Shown: one piece after another, positions 1 to 5,855 of the stretch | Layout of the letters: every line of letters starts with the position of its first letter | How positions within the stretch are numbered: position 1 is the first letter of the stretch | Assembly (NCBI GenBank): GCA_964626625.1 | Contig: CAZVFV010000015.1 | Location: 1-15,500 of the forward strand | Length of the DNA stretch: 15,500 nt | Origin: CAYZPE01 sp964626625 | GTDB taxonomy: Bacteria > Patescibacteriota > Minisyncoccia > Phycocordibacterales > CAYZPE01 | Direction: 5' to 3' | Program-made: the position numbers and the translations under genes | The notes under the pieces: model-generated | Databases searched by the model: none | What the model saw: the letters and a program-made list of their open reading frames with translations, nothing else | What the model was told of the DNA's origin: nothing

Positions 1-55
1 TCAAACTTACCTTTTGCTGTTTTCTGAGCGGGCCTACCAAGACAGCTAAGGTGGC
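1..55 (-). other. tRNA-like sequence cut by the window edge
   Basis: Read on the minus strand, the sequence just after the GIY-YIG stop begins GCCACCTTAGCTG, then TTGGTAGGC, and ends GGTAAGTTTGA at the window edge. This resembles a tRNA: a 7-nt acceptor arm, TA at positions 8-9, a GGTA D-loop, and a TTTGA resembling the T-loop at nearly the right distance. The D-stem is at best 3 bp, no clean 5-bp anticodon stem with a 7-nt loop is visible, and the 3' half lies outside the window. It may be a degenerate, intron-bearing or misread tRNA, or a chance match. Confidence 0.22.
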
Positions 56-265
56 TTACATTCTAGATTTTAAAAATCTTCTACCAAATCCTGTTTTAAA
101 ATATTTTTCCCGTTCTGTTGCTTTTTCTTTTGACTTGCAAGCTTCAACGTATTCAAGAACAAAAGGTTTCCTATCTTTGGTTGCTTGAACTAAACCATTA
201 TTATGTTTTTTTATTCTTTTATCAAGGCCATTAGTCCATCCGACATATAACTTACCATCTTTCAA
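56..265 (-). CDS. GIY-YIG nuclease domain protein, small, possibly 5'-defective
   Basis: This is a single-domain GIY-YIG endonuclease-like protein (UPF0213/YhbQ-like size). The YIG half is present as LYVGWTN, followed by the conserved basic helix LDKRIKKHNNG with the presumed catalytic Arg. Further on come the VLEYVE strand, the acidic EREKYFKTG with the expected metal-binding Glu, and the C-terminal FGRRFLKSR. The first start codon in frame is TTG at 263-265, but the frame stays open upstream and encodes YYTYVLKS, which is the GIY strand of the domain. That upstream part has no ATG, GTG or TTG before the in-frame TAA at 299-301. The gene therefore either starts at an unusual codon or has lost its start and is decaying. 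Small GIY-YIG genes are common in CPR genomes, often beside structural RNAs, and their role is unknown. Confidence 0.75.
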   Translation of the reverse strand: MKDGKLYVGWTNGLDKRIKKHNNGLVQATKDRKPFVLEYVEACKSKEKATEREKYFKTGFGRRFLKSRM

Positions 266-310
266 ACTTTTGAGAACATATGTGTAGTAGAAACAAAGTT
301 AAGAGCTCTA

Positions 311-350
311 CCCGCCCGCCATCGCAAGCTCAGGCGTTGTGGACGGGAGG
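311..350. repeat. GC-rich imperfect hairpin upstream of the GIY-YIG gene
   Basis: Within an AT-rich spacer (266-442, otherwise featureless), bases 311-350 are strongly GC-rich. The left arm CCCGCCCGCCA pairs with the right arm TGGACGGGAGG, with one bulged A and one mismatch. An inner CGC/GCG pair closes the loop. There is no T tract, so it does not look like a terminator. It may be a mobile or structural-RNA remnant linked to the GIY-YIG gene. Confidence 0.45.
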
Positions 351-442
351 TGGCGTATTAAATCAAAGTTCAAAAATGAAACAATGATTAGAATAGTTTA
401 AATAGAAAATAACAAAAAGTAAACCCCGTCTTAGAAACGCAT

Positions 443-832
443 TTACCCAACTATACTTCCCCCACTTCCTTCACGACGACGAGCTTCTGAAATATTCTTA
501 AGAAAAAATGAAACTGAACCATTTTCTTTATTAATCACCTTTCGTCCTCGAAGCACGTCTCGTGCGCGCATCTGTTTAGCTTGAGCAAACCTTCTCACAC
601 TATCCCAAACCTTTTCTGAATGTGCAGGAACATGATGAGAAAACATATGCAATATACTTACGTATGTTTTATGAGCTGTTTGTTGCACACGAAAAACTAC
701 AAACTTAAAAAATGAATCTGTAGATGAAGTTAACTTACTTACAAAAGTCCTTCGTGCCATTTGTATCTCTACATATCGAAGGATGGCAAATAGAAGAATT
801 ACTAGTCCTGAAATTGTAAAAAGAGTTAACAT
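443..832 (-). CDS. Hypothetical membrane-anchored small protein downstream of tsf
   Basis: This 129-residue protein matches no family I recognise. It begins with one strong hydrophobic segment (about residues 2-19, MLTLFTISGLVILLFAILRY). There is no signal-peptidase site or lipobox, so it is probably an N-terminal anchor. The rest is basic and Arg/Lys-rich (for example RRFAQAKQMRARDVLRGRK), with a Gly/Ser-rich end. The topology suggests an inner-membrane anchor with the basic part in the cytoplasm, but this is not certain. It starts 6 nt after the tsf stop with no Shine-Dalgarno, so it is probably translated as the last gene of the rpsB-tsf transcript. No clear terminator follows it. The reading frame is long and consistent, and its function is unknown. 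Confidence 0.7.
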   Translation of the reverse strand: MLTLFTISGLVILLFAILRYVEIQMARRTFVSKLTSSTDSFFKFVVFRVQQTAHKTYVSILHMFSHHVPAHSEKVWDSVRRFAQAKQMRARDVLRGRKVINKENGSVSFFLKNISEARRREGSGGSIVG

Positions 833-838
833 GGTTTT

Positions 839-1423
839 TTAAACTGTGAATCGGGAGAACTTTACGATTTCAATTTTTTCTCCGAATTTCTGTATAGCCT
901 GCTCAACAAGATCACTTATTGTTAACTCTGGATTTTTGATGAATGGCTGAGTAAGTAAAACTTTTTCCTTAAAATATGCTTCAAGCTTACCTTGCAAAAT
1001 CTTTTCTTGCATATTCTTTGGCTTATCTTTCACCTCTTCAGTAAACACTTCTTTTGCAACTTTTTTATCATGCTCATTAATGTCTTCAGTTCTCACAAAC
1101 TGAGGATTTGAAGCTGTAATGTGCATAGCAATATCACGCGCCAAAGCTTTAAACTCATCAGTCTTTGAAACAAAGTCTGTTTCTGAAGCAAGTACAAGTA
1201 TTGCTCCTGCAGTACTTGTTGCGTGGATATATGAAGCAACAGTGCCAGCACCAAGAGTACGGTCACCTTTTTTAGCAGCTAAGCCCTTACTAAATTTTTG
1301 AATGATAACAAGAGCTTTCTCCATGTCACCACCTGCTTCAGTAAGAGCTTTTTTACACTGCATGATAGAAACACCTGTTTGATCACGCAATTCTTTAATT
1401 TGTTCAGTCGTAATAGTAGTCAT
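839..1423 (-). CDS. tsf: Translation elongation factor Ts
   Basis: EF-Ts is the nucleotide exchange factor that releases GDP from EF-Tu. The N-terminal UBA-like domain (about residues 5-42) reads IKELRDQTGVSIMQCKKAL with the usual GGDMEKA turn. The core motif ETDFVSK (T82-D83-F84-V85) contacts the EF-Tu magnesium site. At 194 residues it is much shorter than the ~283-residue E. coli form and resembles the compact single-core type seen in Thermus and in CPR. It follows rpsB as in most bacteria, 42 nt downstream. That gap holds its own promoter (TTGAAT, 16 nt, TAGAAT), whose -10 ends 7 nt before the ATG, so tsf can be made from a leaderless transcript as well as from read-through. No Shine-Dalgarno is present. 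Confidence 0.97.
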   Translation of the reverse strand: MTTITTEQIKELRDQTGVSIMQCKKALTEAGGDMEKALVIIQKFSKGLAAKKGDRTLGAGTVASYIHATSTAGAILVLASETDFVSKTDEFKALARDIAMHITASNPQFVRTEDINEHDKKVAKEVFTEEVKDKPKNMQEKILQGKLEAYFKEKVLLTQPFIKNPELTISDLVEQAIQKFGEKIEIVKFSRFTV

Positions 1424-1430
1424 AGATAAT

Positions 1431-1458
1431 ATTCTACGCTTATGAATAAGAAATTCAA
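1431..1458 (-). promoter_or_regulatory. tsf promoter (sigma-70 type, leaderless spacing)
   Basis: Reading the minus strand, a TTGAAT -35 (1453-1458) is followed after 16 nt by a TAGAAT -10 (1431-1436). The tsf ATG begins 7 nt later, so the predicted mRNA starts at or next to the initiation codon. It sits in the rpsB-tsf gap and could allow tsf to be expressed independently. Confidence 0.5.
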
Positions 1459-1465
1459 CTAAAAC

Positions 1466-1489
1466 CTAAGCCTGAGCCTGAGCCTGAGC
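1466..1489 (-). repeat. Hexanucleotide repeat forming the S2 C-terminus and stop
   Basis: On the coding strand, three perfect GCTCAG units are followed by GCTTAG. They encode the AQAQAQA tail of S2. The stop codon TAG is the CAG of the fourth unit with one C-to-T change. Such a repeat could vary in copy number between strains. Confidence 0.85.
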
Positions 1490-2188
1490 TTTCGAGCCAC
1501 TTGTGTAGCTTTCAGCTATTTCTTTGAGGAAAAATTCAATACTTTTCTTTGAAGCATCATTTGCTGGTACTGCATGTGTAACCTCTTTTAGATTACAATC
1601 AGAACTTGAAAGACTCAGTGTTGGTATTTTCAAGTAAATTGCCTCATCAAGAGCAATCTGTTCACGTCGTGAATCAATAAGACAGAGTGCTTTTGGTAAA
1701 TCTTTCATACCTCTTAGTCCAGAGAAAAACGTATTTAATCGTTCAATCTCTCTATCAATCATAACACGTTCCTTTTTAGTATATTTACTAAGTTCACCTT
1801 TTTCTTTCTGAGAAAGGAGGTCTTCAAGTTTATCAACACGCTTCTTTATTTGAGGAAAGTTAGTAAGAGTTCCTCCAATCCATCGTCCAGACACATACGG
1901 CATATCGAGAGATTCAGCAATATTTTTCACAGCCTCGCTTGCTTCATTTTTTCCACCAACAAAAAGAATAACTCCTTTCTTTTCTGCGATACCTTTCACA
2001 AAAGCTTTCGCTTTATCAAGTGCTTCTTTTGTTTTTTCAAGATCAAAAATTTCAATACGGTTCTTTGCGCCAAAAACAAACGGCTTAGCTGAAGGATGAC
2101 GTCGTGATTTTACAAAGCCAAAATGAGCTCCTGCATTGAAGAGCCCTGATATAGTTTTATCTTTTAATTCTATGTTTGAAACTTCCAT
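1466..2188 (-). CDS. rpsB: 30S ribosomal protein S2
   Basis: Protein uS2 is a late-assembling 30S subunit protein that binds 16S rRNA and S1 or its equivalent. Diagnostic blocks are all present: AGAHFGFVKSRRHPSAKPFVFG near the N-terminus, the IFDLEKT strand, VILFVGGK, the RWIGGTLTNF signature (about residues 102-111), and the C-terminal DSRREQIALDEA and IPTLSLSSSDCN blocks. The 240-residue length is normal. The C-terminus ends in an (AQ)n tail from a hexanucleotide repeat. The gene lies 47 nt downstream of prfA and upstream of tsf, the conserved rpsB-tsf pair. A weak promoter (TTGCAC, 17 nt, TACACT) precedes it, and no Shine-Dalgarno is visible. Confidence 0.97.
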   Translation of the reverse strand: MEVSNIELKDKTISGLFNAGAHFGFVKSRRHPSAKPFVFGAKNRIEIFDLEKTKEALDKAKAFVKGIAEKKGVILFVGGKNEASEAVKNIAESLDMPYVSGRWIGGTLTNFPQIKKRVDKLEDLLSQKEKGELSKYTKKERVMIDREIERLNTFFSGLRGMKDLPKALCLIDSRREQIALDEAIYLKIPTLSLSSSDCNLKEVTHAVPANDASKKSIEFFLKEIAESYTSGSKAQAQAQA

Positions 2189-2199
2189 ATAGGGTTATG

Positions 2200-2228
2200 A
2201 GTGTAGCAAAATAGCTAAAAAAGTGCAA
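2200..2228 (-). promoter_or_regulatory. Possible rpsB promoter
   Basis: Minus strand: TTGCAC (2223-2228), a 17-nt spacer, then TACACT (2200-2205), which ends 11 nt before the rpsB ATG. The -10 matches the consensus at only four of six bases, so this is a candidate. The short predicted leader fits the pattern of the other genes here. Confidence 0.35.
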
Positions 2229-2235
2229 TATACTT

Positions 2236-3186
2236 TTACTCAGCACTCTTTTCACGCAATACATCAATGATTGCATCAATATTACCTAGAAAAATAGAAC
2301 TTATATTATGCCAAGACTCTTTAATACGGTGATCTGTCACACGGTCTTGAAGTACATTATAAGTACGTATTTTTTCTGACCTGTCAGCAGTACCAATTTG
2401 AGCCTTTCTATTTTCAGAGTGTTTTTTAGCCTCTTCTTCTTCGTGAAGCACTTCAAGTTTTGCCGATAAAATCTCCATGGCTTTCTCACGATTTTTAAGC
2501 TGACTTCTCTCTGAGGTAGACCTAACATCAATACCGGTTGGCACATGTACAAGACGAACTGCTGTCTCAACCTTATTCACATTTTGACCTCCCGCACCAC
2601 CTGAGCGAGAAAATTCAACTTCAAGATCAGCTGGATTTATAACGATTTTACTCTTTTTACGAATTGGAAGAATCGCAACCGAAGCTGTCGAAGTATGAAC
2701 TCGACCAGCTTTTTCTGTATGAGGAATACGTTGAATTCGATGAACCCCTGTTTCAAATCGCAAATCCTTAAACACATCCTTCCCTTTAATTTCAAAAGAG
2801 GCTTCTTTATAACCTCCTACAGCATTTTTTGATTCGTATACTGTGCGAGAGCTCCAACCTCTTGTGTCAGCATATCGCATATACATATACGCAAGCTCTT
2901 CAGCAAAAAGACCGGCTTCGTCTCCTCCGGCACCAGCTCGAACTTCAAGAATAATCTCATTAGGGAATTCATCTTCAGCCTTATCATCTTTAACAATAGT
3001 TTCCATCTGTAAAAGTAACGCTTCTTTCTGAATACGTAAAACACCAAGCTCTTCTTGAGCCATTTCTTTCATACTTGGATCTGACGAAAGCGAAAAAAGC
3101 TCTTGTTCATCTTTTTCAAGAGTTTTATACGTATCAATAAGATACGTTAGCTTTGGATTATCTTTATATGAATCTGGAATAGGCAT
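2236..3186 (-). CDS. prfA: Peptide chain release factor 1
   Basis: RF1 recognises UAA and UAG and triggers peptidyl-tRNA hydrolysis. The catalytic GGQ is at residues 199-201 in SRSGGAGGQNVNKVETAVR. The acidic RAGAGGDEA block (83-91) and the HRIQRIPHTEKAGRVHTS stretch are typical of the family. The codon-recognition tripeptide is PHT (155-157), the P-x-T form of RF1 rather than the SPF of RF2. The ending RSEKIRTYNVLQDRVTDHRI is also typical. At 316 residues it is about 40 shorter than E. coli RF1, and the missing part is in the N-terminal domain that meets RF3/PrmC. The usual partner prmC is not adjacent. The gene lies 42 nt downstream of rpmE, with a perfect palindrome in the gap. The TGA stop of tktC implies that an RF2 exists elsewhere. 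Confidence 0.97.
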   Translation of the reverse strand: MPIPDSYKDNPKLTYLIDTYKTLEKDEQELFSLSSDPSMKEMAQEELGVLRIQKEALLLQMETIVKDDKAEDEFPNEIILEVRAGAGGDEAGLFAEELAYMYMRYADTRGWSSRTVYESKNAVGGYKEASFEIKGKDVFKDLRFETGVHRIQRIPHTEKAGRVHTSTASVAILPIRKKSKIVINPADLEVEFSRSGGAGGQNVNKVETAVRLVHVPTGIDVRSTSERSQLKNREKAMEILSAKLEVLHEEEEAKKHSENRKAQIGTADRSEKIRTYNVLQDRVTDHRIKESWHNISSIFLGNIDAIIDVLREKSAE

Positions 3187-3195
3187 AACACGAAT

Positions 3196-3217
3196 GAACC
3201 CTGTATATACAGGGTTC
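3196..3217. promoter_or_regulatory. 22-bp perfect palindrome between rpmE and prfA
   Basis: Half-site GAACCCTGTAT is followed directly by its exact reverse complement ATACAGGGTTC with no spacer. It sits in the 42-nt gap after rpmE and ends 9 nt before the prfA ATG. As RNA it can form a stable hairpin with a small AU loop. As DNA it could be a dimer operator. No T tract follows on the minus strand, so it is not a classic terminator. It could limit prfA expression or mark an RNA processing site. Confidence 0.6.
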
Positions 3218-3228
3218 CAAAAATGCAG

Positions 3229-3498
3229 TTATGATTTCTTAACGCGCTTTTCAGCCTTGAGTGCTTTCTTCTGGTGTTTTGATTTAACTTCAGTCTTAGC
3301 AAGAGAGCGTCGAGACTTGAACTTCTCAACTCGTCCAGCTGTGTCCAATGTCTTTTCAGCACCTGTATAAAATGGGTGACATTGACTGCAGATTTCAACA
3401 GAGATTTCTTTTTTAGTTCCACCCATAGTAAAAACCTGTCCGCATGCGCAGGTAATTTTTGCATCAACTATATATTCTGGGTGAATTTCCTTTTTCAT
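3229..3498 (-). CDS. rpmE: 50S ribosomal protein L31 (zinc-binding type)
   Basis: Protein bL31 bridges the large and small subunits near the central protuberance. The start MKKEIHPEY is typical. The four zinc-ligand cysteines (C17, C19, C37, C40) appear as CAC and CSQC, so this is the C+ form rather than the zinc-independent paralogue. HPFYTG and the RVEKF block follow as expected. The core ends near residue 63, and a Lys/Arg-rich tail of about 25 residues extends it beyond the usual ~70. It is first in its operon: a terminator ends at 3540 and a good promoter (TTGCAA, 17 nt, TATAGT) ends 8 nt before the ATG, predicting a leaderless mRNA. There is no Shine-Dalgarno. Confidence 0.96.
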   Translation of the reverse strand: MKKEIHPEYIVDAKITCACGQVFTMGGTKKEISVEICSQCHPFYTGAEKTLDTAGRVEKFKSRRSLAKTEVKSKHQKKALKAEKRVKKS

Positions 3499-3506
3499 TG
3501 CGTCGA

Positions 3507-3535
3507 ACTATAACAAAATAAGCATTTTTTTGCAA
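3507..3535 (-). promoter_or_regulatory. rpmE promoter (leaderless spacing)
   Basis: Minus strand: TTGCAA (3530-3535), exactly 17 nt, then TATAGT (3507-3512). The rpmE ATG follows after 8 nt, so transcription should start at or within a base or two of the start codon. It lies directly after a terminator, which forces the operon to begin here. Confidence 0.7.
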
Positions 3536-3539
3536 GAAA

Positions 3540-3569
3540 AAAGGACAGGTTCTGCAAAACCTGTCCTTT
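3540..3569 (-). terminator. Intrinsic terminator upstream of rpmE
   Basis: A 12-bp perfect stem (AAAGGACAGGTT with AACCTGTCCTTT) has a 6-nt loop. On the minus strand it is followed by more T residues, giving a run of about six T and then C. It would stop transcripts entering from the direction of the transglycosylase gene and insulates the rpmE promoter. Confidence 0.8.
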
Positions 3570-3661
3570 ATGTGTCGCTGAGACACTTGTTGATACGCCC
3601 AGACACTGCTGAGGCGAGATTTATGCACCCGAAGTGCGGAGCGCATGACGCGAGCATAGAA
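3570..3661. other. GC-rich spacer between two terminators
   Basis: About 90 bp lie between the two hairpins and are clearly richer in GC than the surroundings. Small inverted repeats include GTGTC/GACAC (3572-3586), GCAC/GTGC around 3622-3634, and a wider TATGC/GCATA pair. I see no credible gene. A reading frame crosses it on the minus strand but continues through the terminator and into rpmE, so it is not believable as a protein. Confidence 0.4.
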
Positions 3662-3705
3662 ATCAAATAAGCCCAGTTCGCCAAGGCGAACTGGGCTTAT
3701 TTGAT
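3662..3705 (-). terminator. Long hairpin terminator after the transglycosylase gene
   Basis: A 21-bp perfect stem has only AA between the arms. The core GCCCAGTTCGCC is flanked by AT-rich ends, so the descending arm finishes TTATTTGAT in either direction. It starts 34 nt after the stop of the transglycosylase gene. The U-rich end is part of the stem rather than a clean tail, so it may also protect the mRNA 3' end. Confidence 0.7.
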
Positions 3706-3739
3706 ATTCGTGTTTCTTAAAAGTAATTTCGAGCGACCT

Positions 3740-5062
3740 CTAAATATTTTGAAGTGGGTCAATCATATTCTCCTGTATGTTTGTTGCTTTTTGCATAACC
3801 TGATTTCCATAAAAAGCATTTGATGCTTTTTTCCAGTTTCCTCCAGCATAATATCGGAGAGCAGCTTCTCTTTCAGCGCTATATCCTCCCTTGCTAGCTC
3901 CTAAGTCTGACAAGAATAATGACGACGCCATGAACGCATCTTGTGGATCCCATGGATTAGCAACAGCTTTTCCTAAGGCTGCAGCGACTTTGTGATCATA
4001 CATATCCCACGTTGAAGGAATAAACTGCGAAGGACCCATAGCACCTCCCCAACCATTACCCCATGGACATGAAAGTGGCATTGAATCTGGATCGAACCCT
4101 AAAGCCTTTGTAATACGAAGATACGGTTCATGATCACGTGAAGGCTTCATGATATTTTGCCAATGTTTTTCTGGTGGATCTTGAGGTCTGTTACAAGTAC
4201 CAACATTTTCACCTAAATTTGTTTCTTGAGTAAGAATAGCAAGAAGAAACGCTGGTCGAACACCTGTTGATTTCTGTGCAGCAAGAGCGTACGTCAAAGC
4301 GGTACCGAAAGGGATCGCTGCACTATCACGAAGTTGAAAGAGGGCTGTGCGAATCCCTGCTGCTTTTTTTTCACGATCAGCTAAAACCTCTTTATAAGTT
4401 TTTTCTTCAGAACGAGTAACTGAAAGTAATTTTTTCTTTTCAGTCTCAGCACGTTCGATCGTCCTTTTTTCTGATTCAATTGAAACCTTCGCATCAGTTT
4501 CTTGTTTTTTTCTTTCAGCAAGTTGTTCTCTCTCATTTTCTGTTGCACCTTTAGCTTGACGAATATCCTCAAAAAATACCTTAATTGATTTTTGAACAGT
4601 AGTAAACGAATCTACTTCAGCAAAAAATTCTGCTAAGTCCTTATTCGAAAGAAGCATCTCAGCAAGTGAATAATCGTCAGATTCATGGGTTTGTCTAATA
4701 AGTTTAGAAAGAGACTGTTTACTTTTTTCAATTTTAGATTCAAGTTCTGATATTTTGTCTGTTTTTGAACCAATATCCTTTCCAAGTCTTTCAATGCTAA
4801 TATTTTTTGCCCGAATACCAAGCTGTGCCTTTGAGATTTCAGCATTTAAAATAGCCACATCTCGTTCAAGAGAAACAGACTCTCGTTGTTTTAATTTTAA
4901 AATTTCTTGCTGTCTTGCTATTTCAGCTTCAACTTCTTGAAGCTCTTGACGGAGCTCTGCTTGGCGATCAACAACAGCCTGAGCAGATTGAGCATGAACG
5001 AATATAGGCTGTATAAACAACACTAAAAAAAGAGTAACGGAGCATTTCTTAAAAAATGACAT
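3740..5062 (-). CDS. Secreted coiled-coil lytic transglycosylase (SLT2/MltB-like)
   Basis: This is a 440-residue peptidoglycan-cleaving enzyme made for export. Residues 1-24 form a signal peptide (positive start, hydrophobic core, likely cut after VHA). Cys7 is too early and in the wrong context for a lipobox. Residues 25-235 are a long, highly charged coiled coil resembling the N-terminal domains of EnvC, PcsB and CwlO. Residues 245-415 form a lysozyme-like fold: the presumed catalytic Glu is E280 in ILTQETNLG, GGAMGPSQFIPSTW spans 339-352, and ALRYYAGGNW spans 401-410. C290 and C332 could form a disulfide. Coiled-coil regulators usually activate a separate hydrolase, whereas here the enzyme is fused to the coil, which suggests built-in autoinhibition. 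An extended -10 promoter ends 10 nt before the ATG, and terminators flank the gene, so it is monocistronic. Confidence 0.92.
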   Translation of the reverse strand: MSFFKKCSVTLFLVLFIQPIFVHAQSAQAVVDRQAELRQELQEVEAEIARQQEILKLKQRESVSLERDVAILNAEISKAQLGIRAKNISIERLGKDIGSKTDKISELESKIEKSKQSLSKLIRQTHESDDYSLAEMLLSNKDLAEFFAEVDSFTTVQKSIKVFFEDIRQAKGATENEREQLAERKKQETDAKVSIESEKRTIERAETEKKKLLSVTRSEEKTYKEVLADREKKAAGIRTALFQLRDSAAIPFGTALTYALAAQKSTGVRPAFLLAILTQETNLGENVGTCNRPQDPPEKHWQNIMKPSRDHEPYLRITKALGFDPDSMPLSCPWGNGWGGAMGPSQFIPSTWDMYDHKVAAALGKAVANPWDPQDAFMASSLFLSDLGASKGGYSAEREAALRYYAGGNWKKASNAFYGNQVMQKATNIQENMIDPLQNI

Positions 5063-5072
5063 GGTAGAATAG

Positions 5073-5081
5073 ATTATAACA
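5073..5081 (-). promoter_or_regulatory. Extended -10 promoter of the transglycosylase gene
   Basis: Minus strand TGTTATAAT: a perfect TATAAT with the TGn extension. It ends 10 nt before the ATG, giving a leader of only a few bases. The -35 position falls inside the preceding terminator and has no consensus, which fits an extended -10 promoter. Confidence 0.65.
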
Positions 5082-5086
5082 CAGCA

Positions 5087-5126
5087 AAAAAACAGCCCGA
5101 GGACCTTGGTCCTCGGGCTGTTTTTT
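5087..5126 (-). terminator. Intrinsic terminator after rplY
   Basis: A 19-bp perfect stem has arms 5087-5105 and 5108-5126 and TT between them. The GC core CAGCCCGAGGACC is flanked by six A and six T. It begins one base after the rplY stop codon. The A/T flanks make it look bidirectional, but no gene converges on it. Confidence 0.92.
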
Positions 5127-5127
5127 A

Positions 5128-5796
5128 CTATTTCTTTTCTTCAGTTTTTTCTTCTCCTTCTTCACTTCCTTCTGCTGCACCATCCTTTTCTTTACCTTTC
5201 TTTTCTACTTCGATCGCAGAAATATCAACTGGTGCTACTTCTTCTTTTTCTTCTACAGCTTCGTTAACAAGAGCGATAATTTCTTCTGGTTTTTCAAGAA
5301 GTGTTACACCTTCAGGTAAAATAATATTTTTTGCAAAAATACGAGCCTCGAAATCAACAAGTGAGGAAATATCGATATTGATTTCATGTGGAAGATTTTT
5401 AGGCTCAGCTTCAACCTTAAGTTCATGAAGTACTTTAAGCAAAACACCACCAAGCTCTTTTACTGCAGGAGAAACTCCGATAAATTCAAGAGGTACGTCA
5501 ATTTCCATTTTCTGACCTTTTTCAAAAACATAAAAGTCTGCGTGACGTGGCACATCTGTTACAGGATTGATATCAACACTATGGATAAGTGCATCATATT
5601 GATTCTTTTCAAGATTAAGTGTTACCACACCTGATTCTCCAGCTTCTTTCCAAACTTTTATAAAATCTTTTAAAGGAAGAGAAATTGATGTTGAAGCTTG
5701 TTTTCTACCATAAAAAACAGCGGGCATAATCCCGTTTCCACGAAGGGCTTGCAGATCTTTTTTTGCGTCTCGACTGTTTACTTCTAATGTATTCAT
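5128..5796 (-). CDS. rplY: 50S ribosomal protein L25/general stress protein CTC
   Basis: Protein bL25 binds 5S rRNA. This is the two-domain TL5/CTC form. The N-terminal L25 domain (about residues 1-90) includes LRGNGIMPAVFYG, DINPVTDVPRHADFY and the following strand. The C-terminal beta domain (about 95-180) includes EFIGVSPAVKELGGVLLKVLHELKVEA and LPHEINIDISSL. The tail (about 185-222) is almost pure Glu/Lys, as in many CTC proteins. The gene stands alone, with its own promoter (TTGCCT, 16 nt, TATAAT) and an immediate terminator. The -10 ends 12 nt before the ATG and there is no Shine-Dalgarno. No terminator is seen between the upstream dehydrogenase gene and rplY, so some read-through is possible. 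Confidence 0.96.
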   Translation of the reverse strand: MNTLEVNSRDAKKDLQALRGNGIMPAVFYGRKQASTSISLPLKDFIKVWKEAGESGVVTLNLEKNQYDALIHSVDINPVTDVPRHADFYVFEKGQKMEIDVPLEFIGVSPAVKELGGVLLKVLHELKVEAEPKNLPHEINIDISSLVDFEARIFAKNIILPEGVTLLEKPEEIIALVNEAVEEKEEVAPVDISAIEVEKKGKEKDGAAEGSEEGEEKTEEKK

Positions 5797-5808
5797 ATGT
5801 AGGAAAGT

Positions 5809-5836
5809 ATTATATACGAGAAATCAAAAAAGGCAA
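5809..5836 (-). promoter_or_regulatory. rplY promoter
   Basis: Minus strand: TTGCCT (5831-5836), 16 nt, then a perfect TATAAT (5809-5814). The ATG is 12 nt further on, so the predicted 5' leader is about 5 nt. Confidence 0.65.
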
Positions 5837-5855
5837 CTTTTTACAGAGATTAAGT

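Noticed and set aside
3464..3646. Minus-strand open frame of about 60 codons upstream of rpmE
   Set aside because: It crosses the terminator and promoter of rpmE and overlaps the rpmE coding start in another frame. No protein features.
3740..5062. Lipoprotein reading of the transglycosylase N-terminus (Cys7)
   Set aside because: Cys7 precedes the hydrophobic core, so it cannot be a lipobox. A normal signal peptidase I site after VHA fits better.
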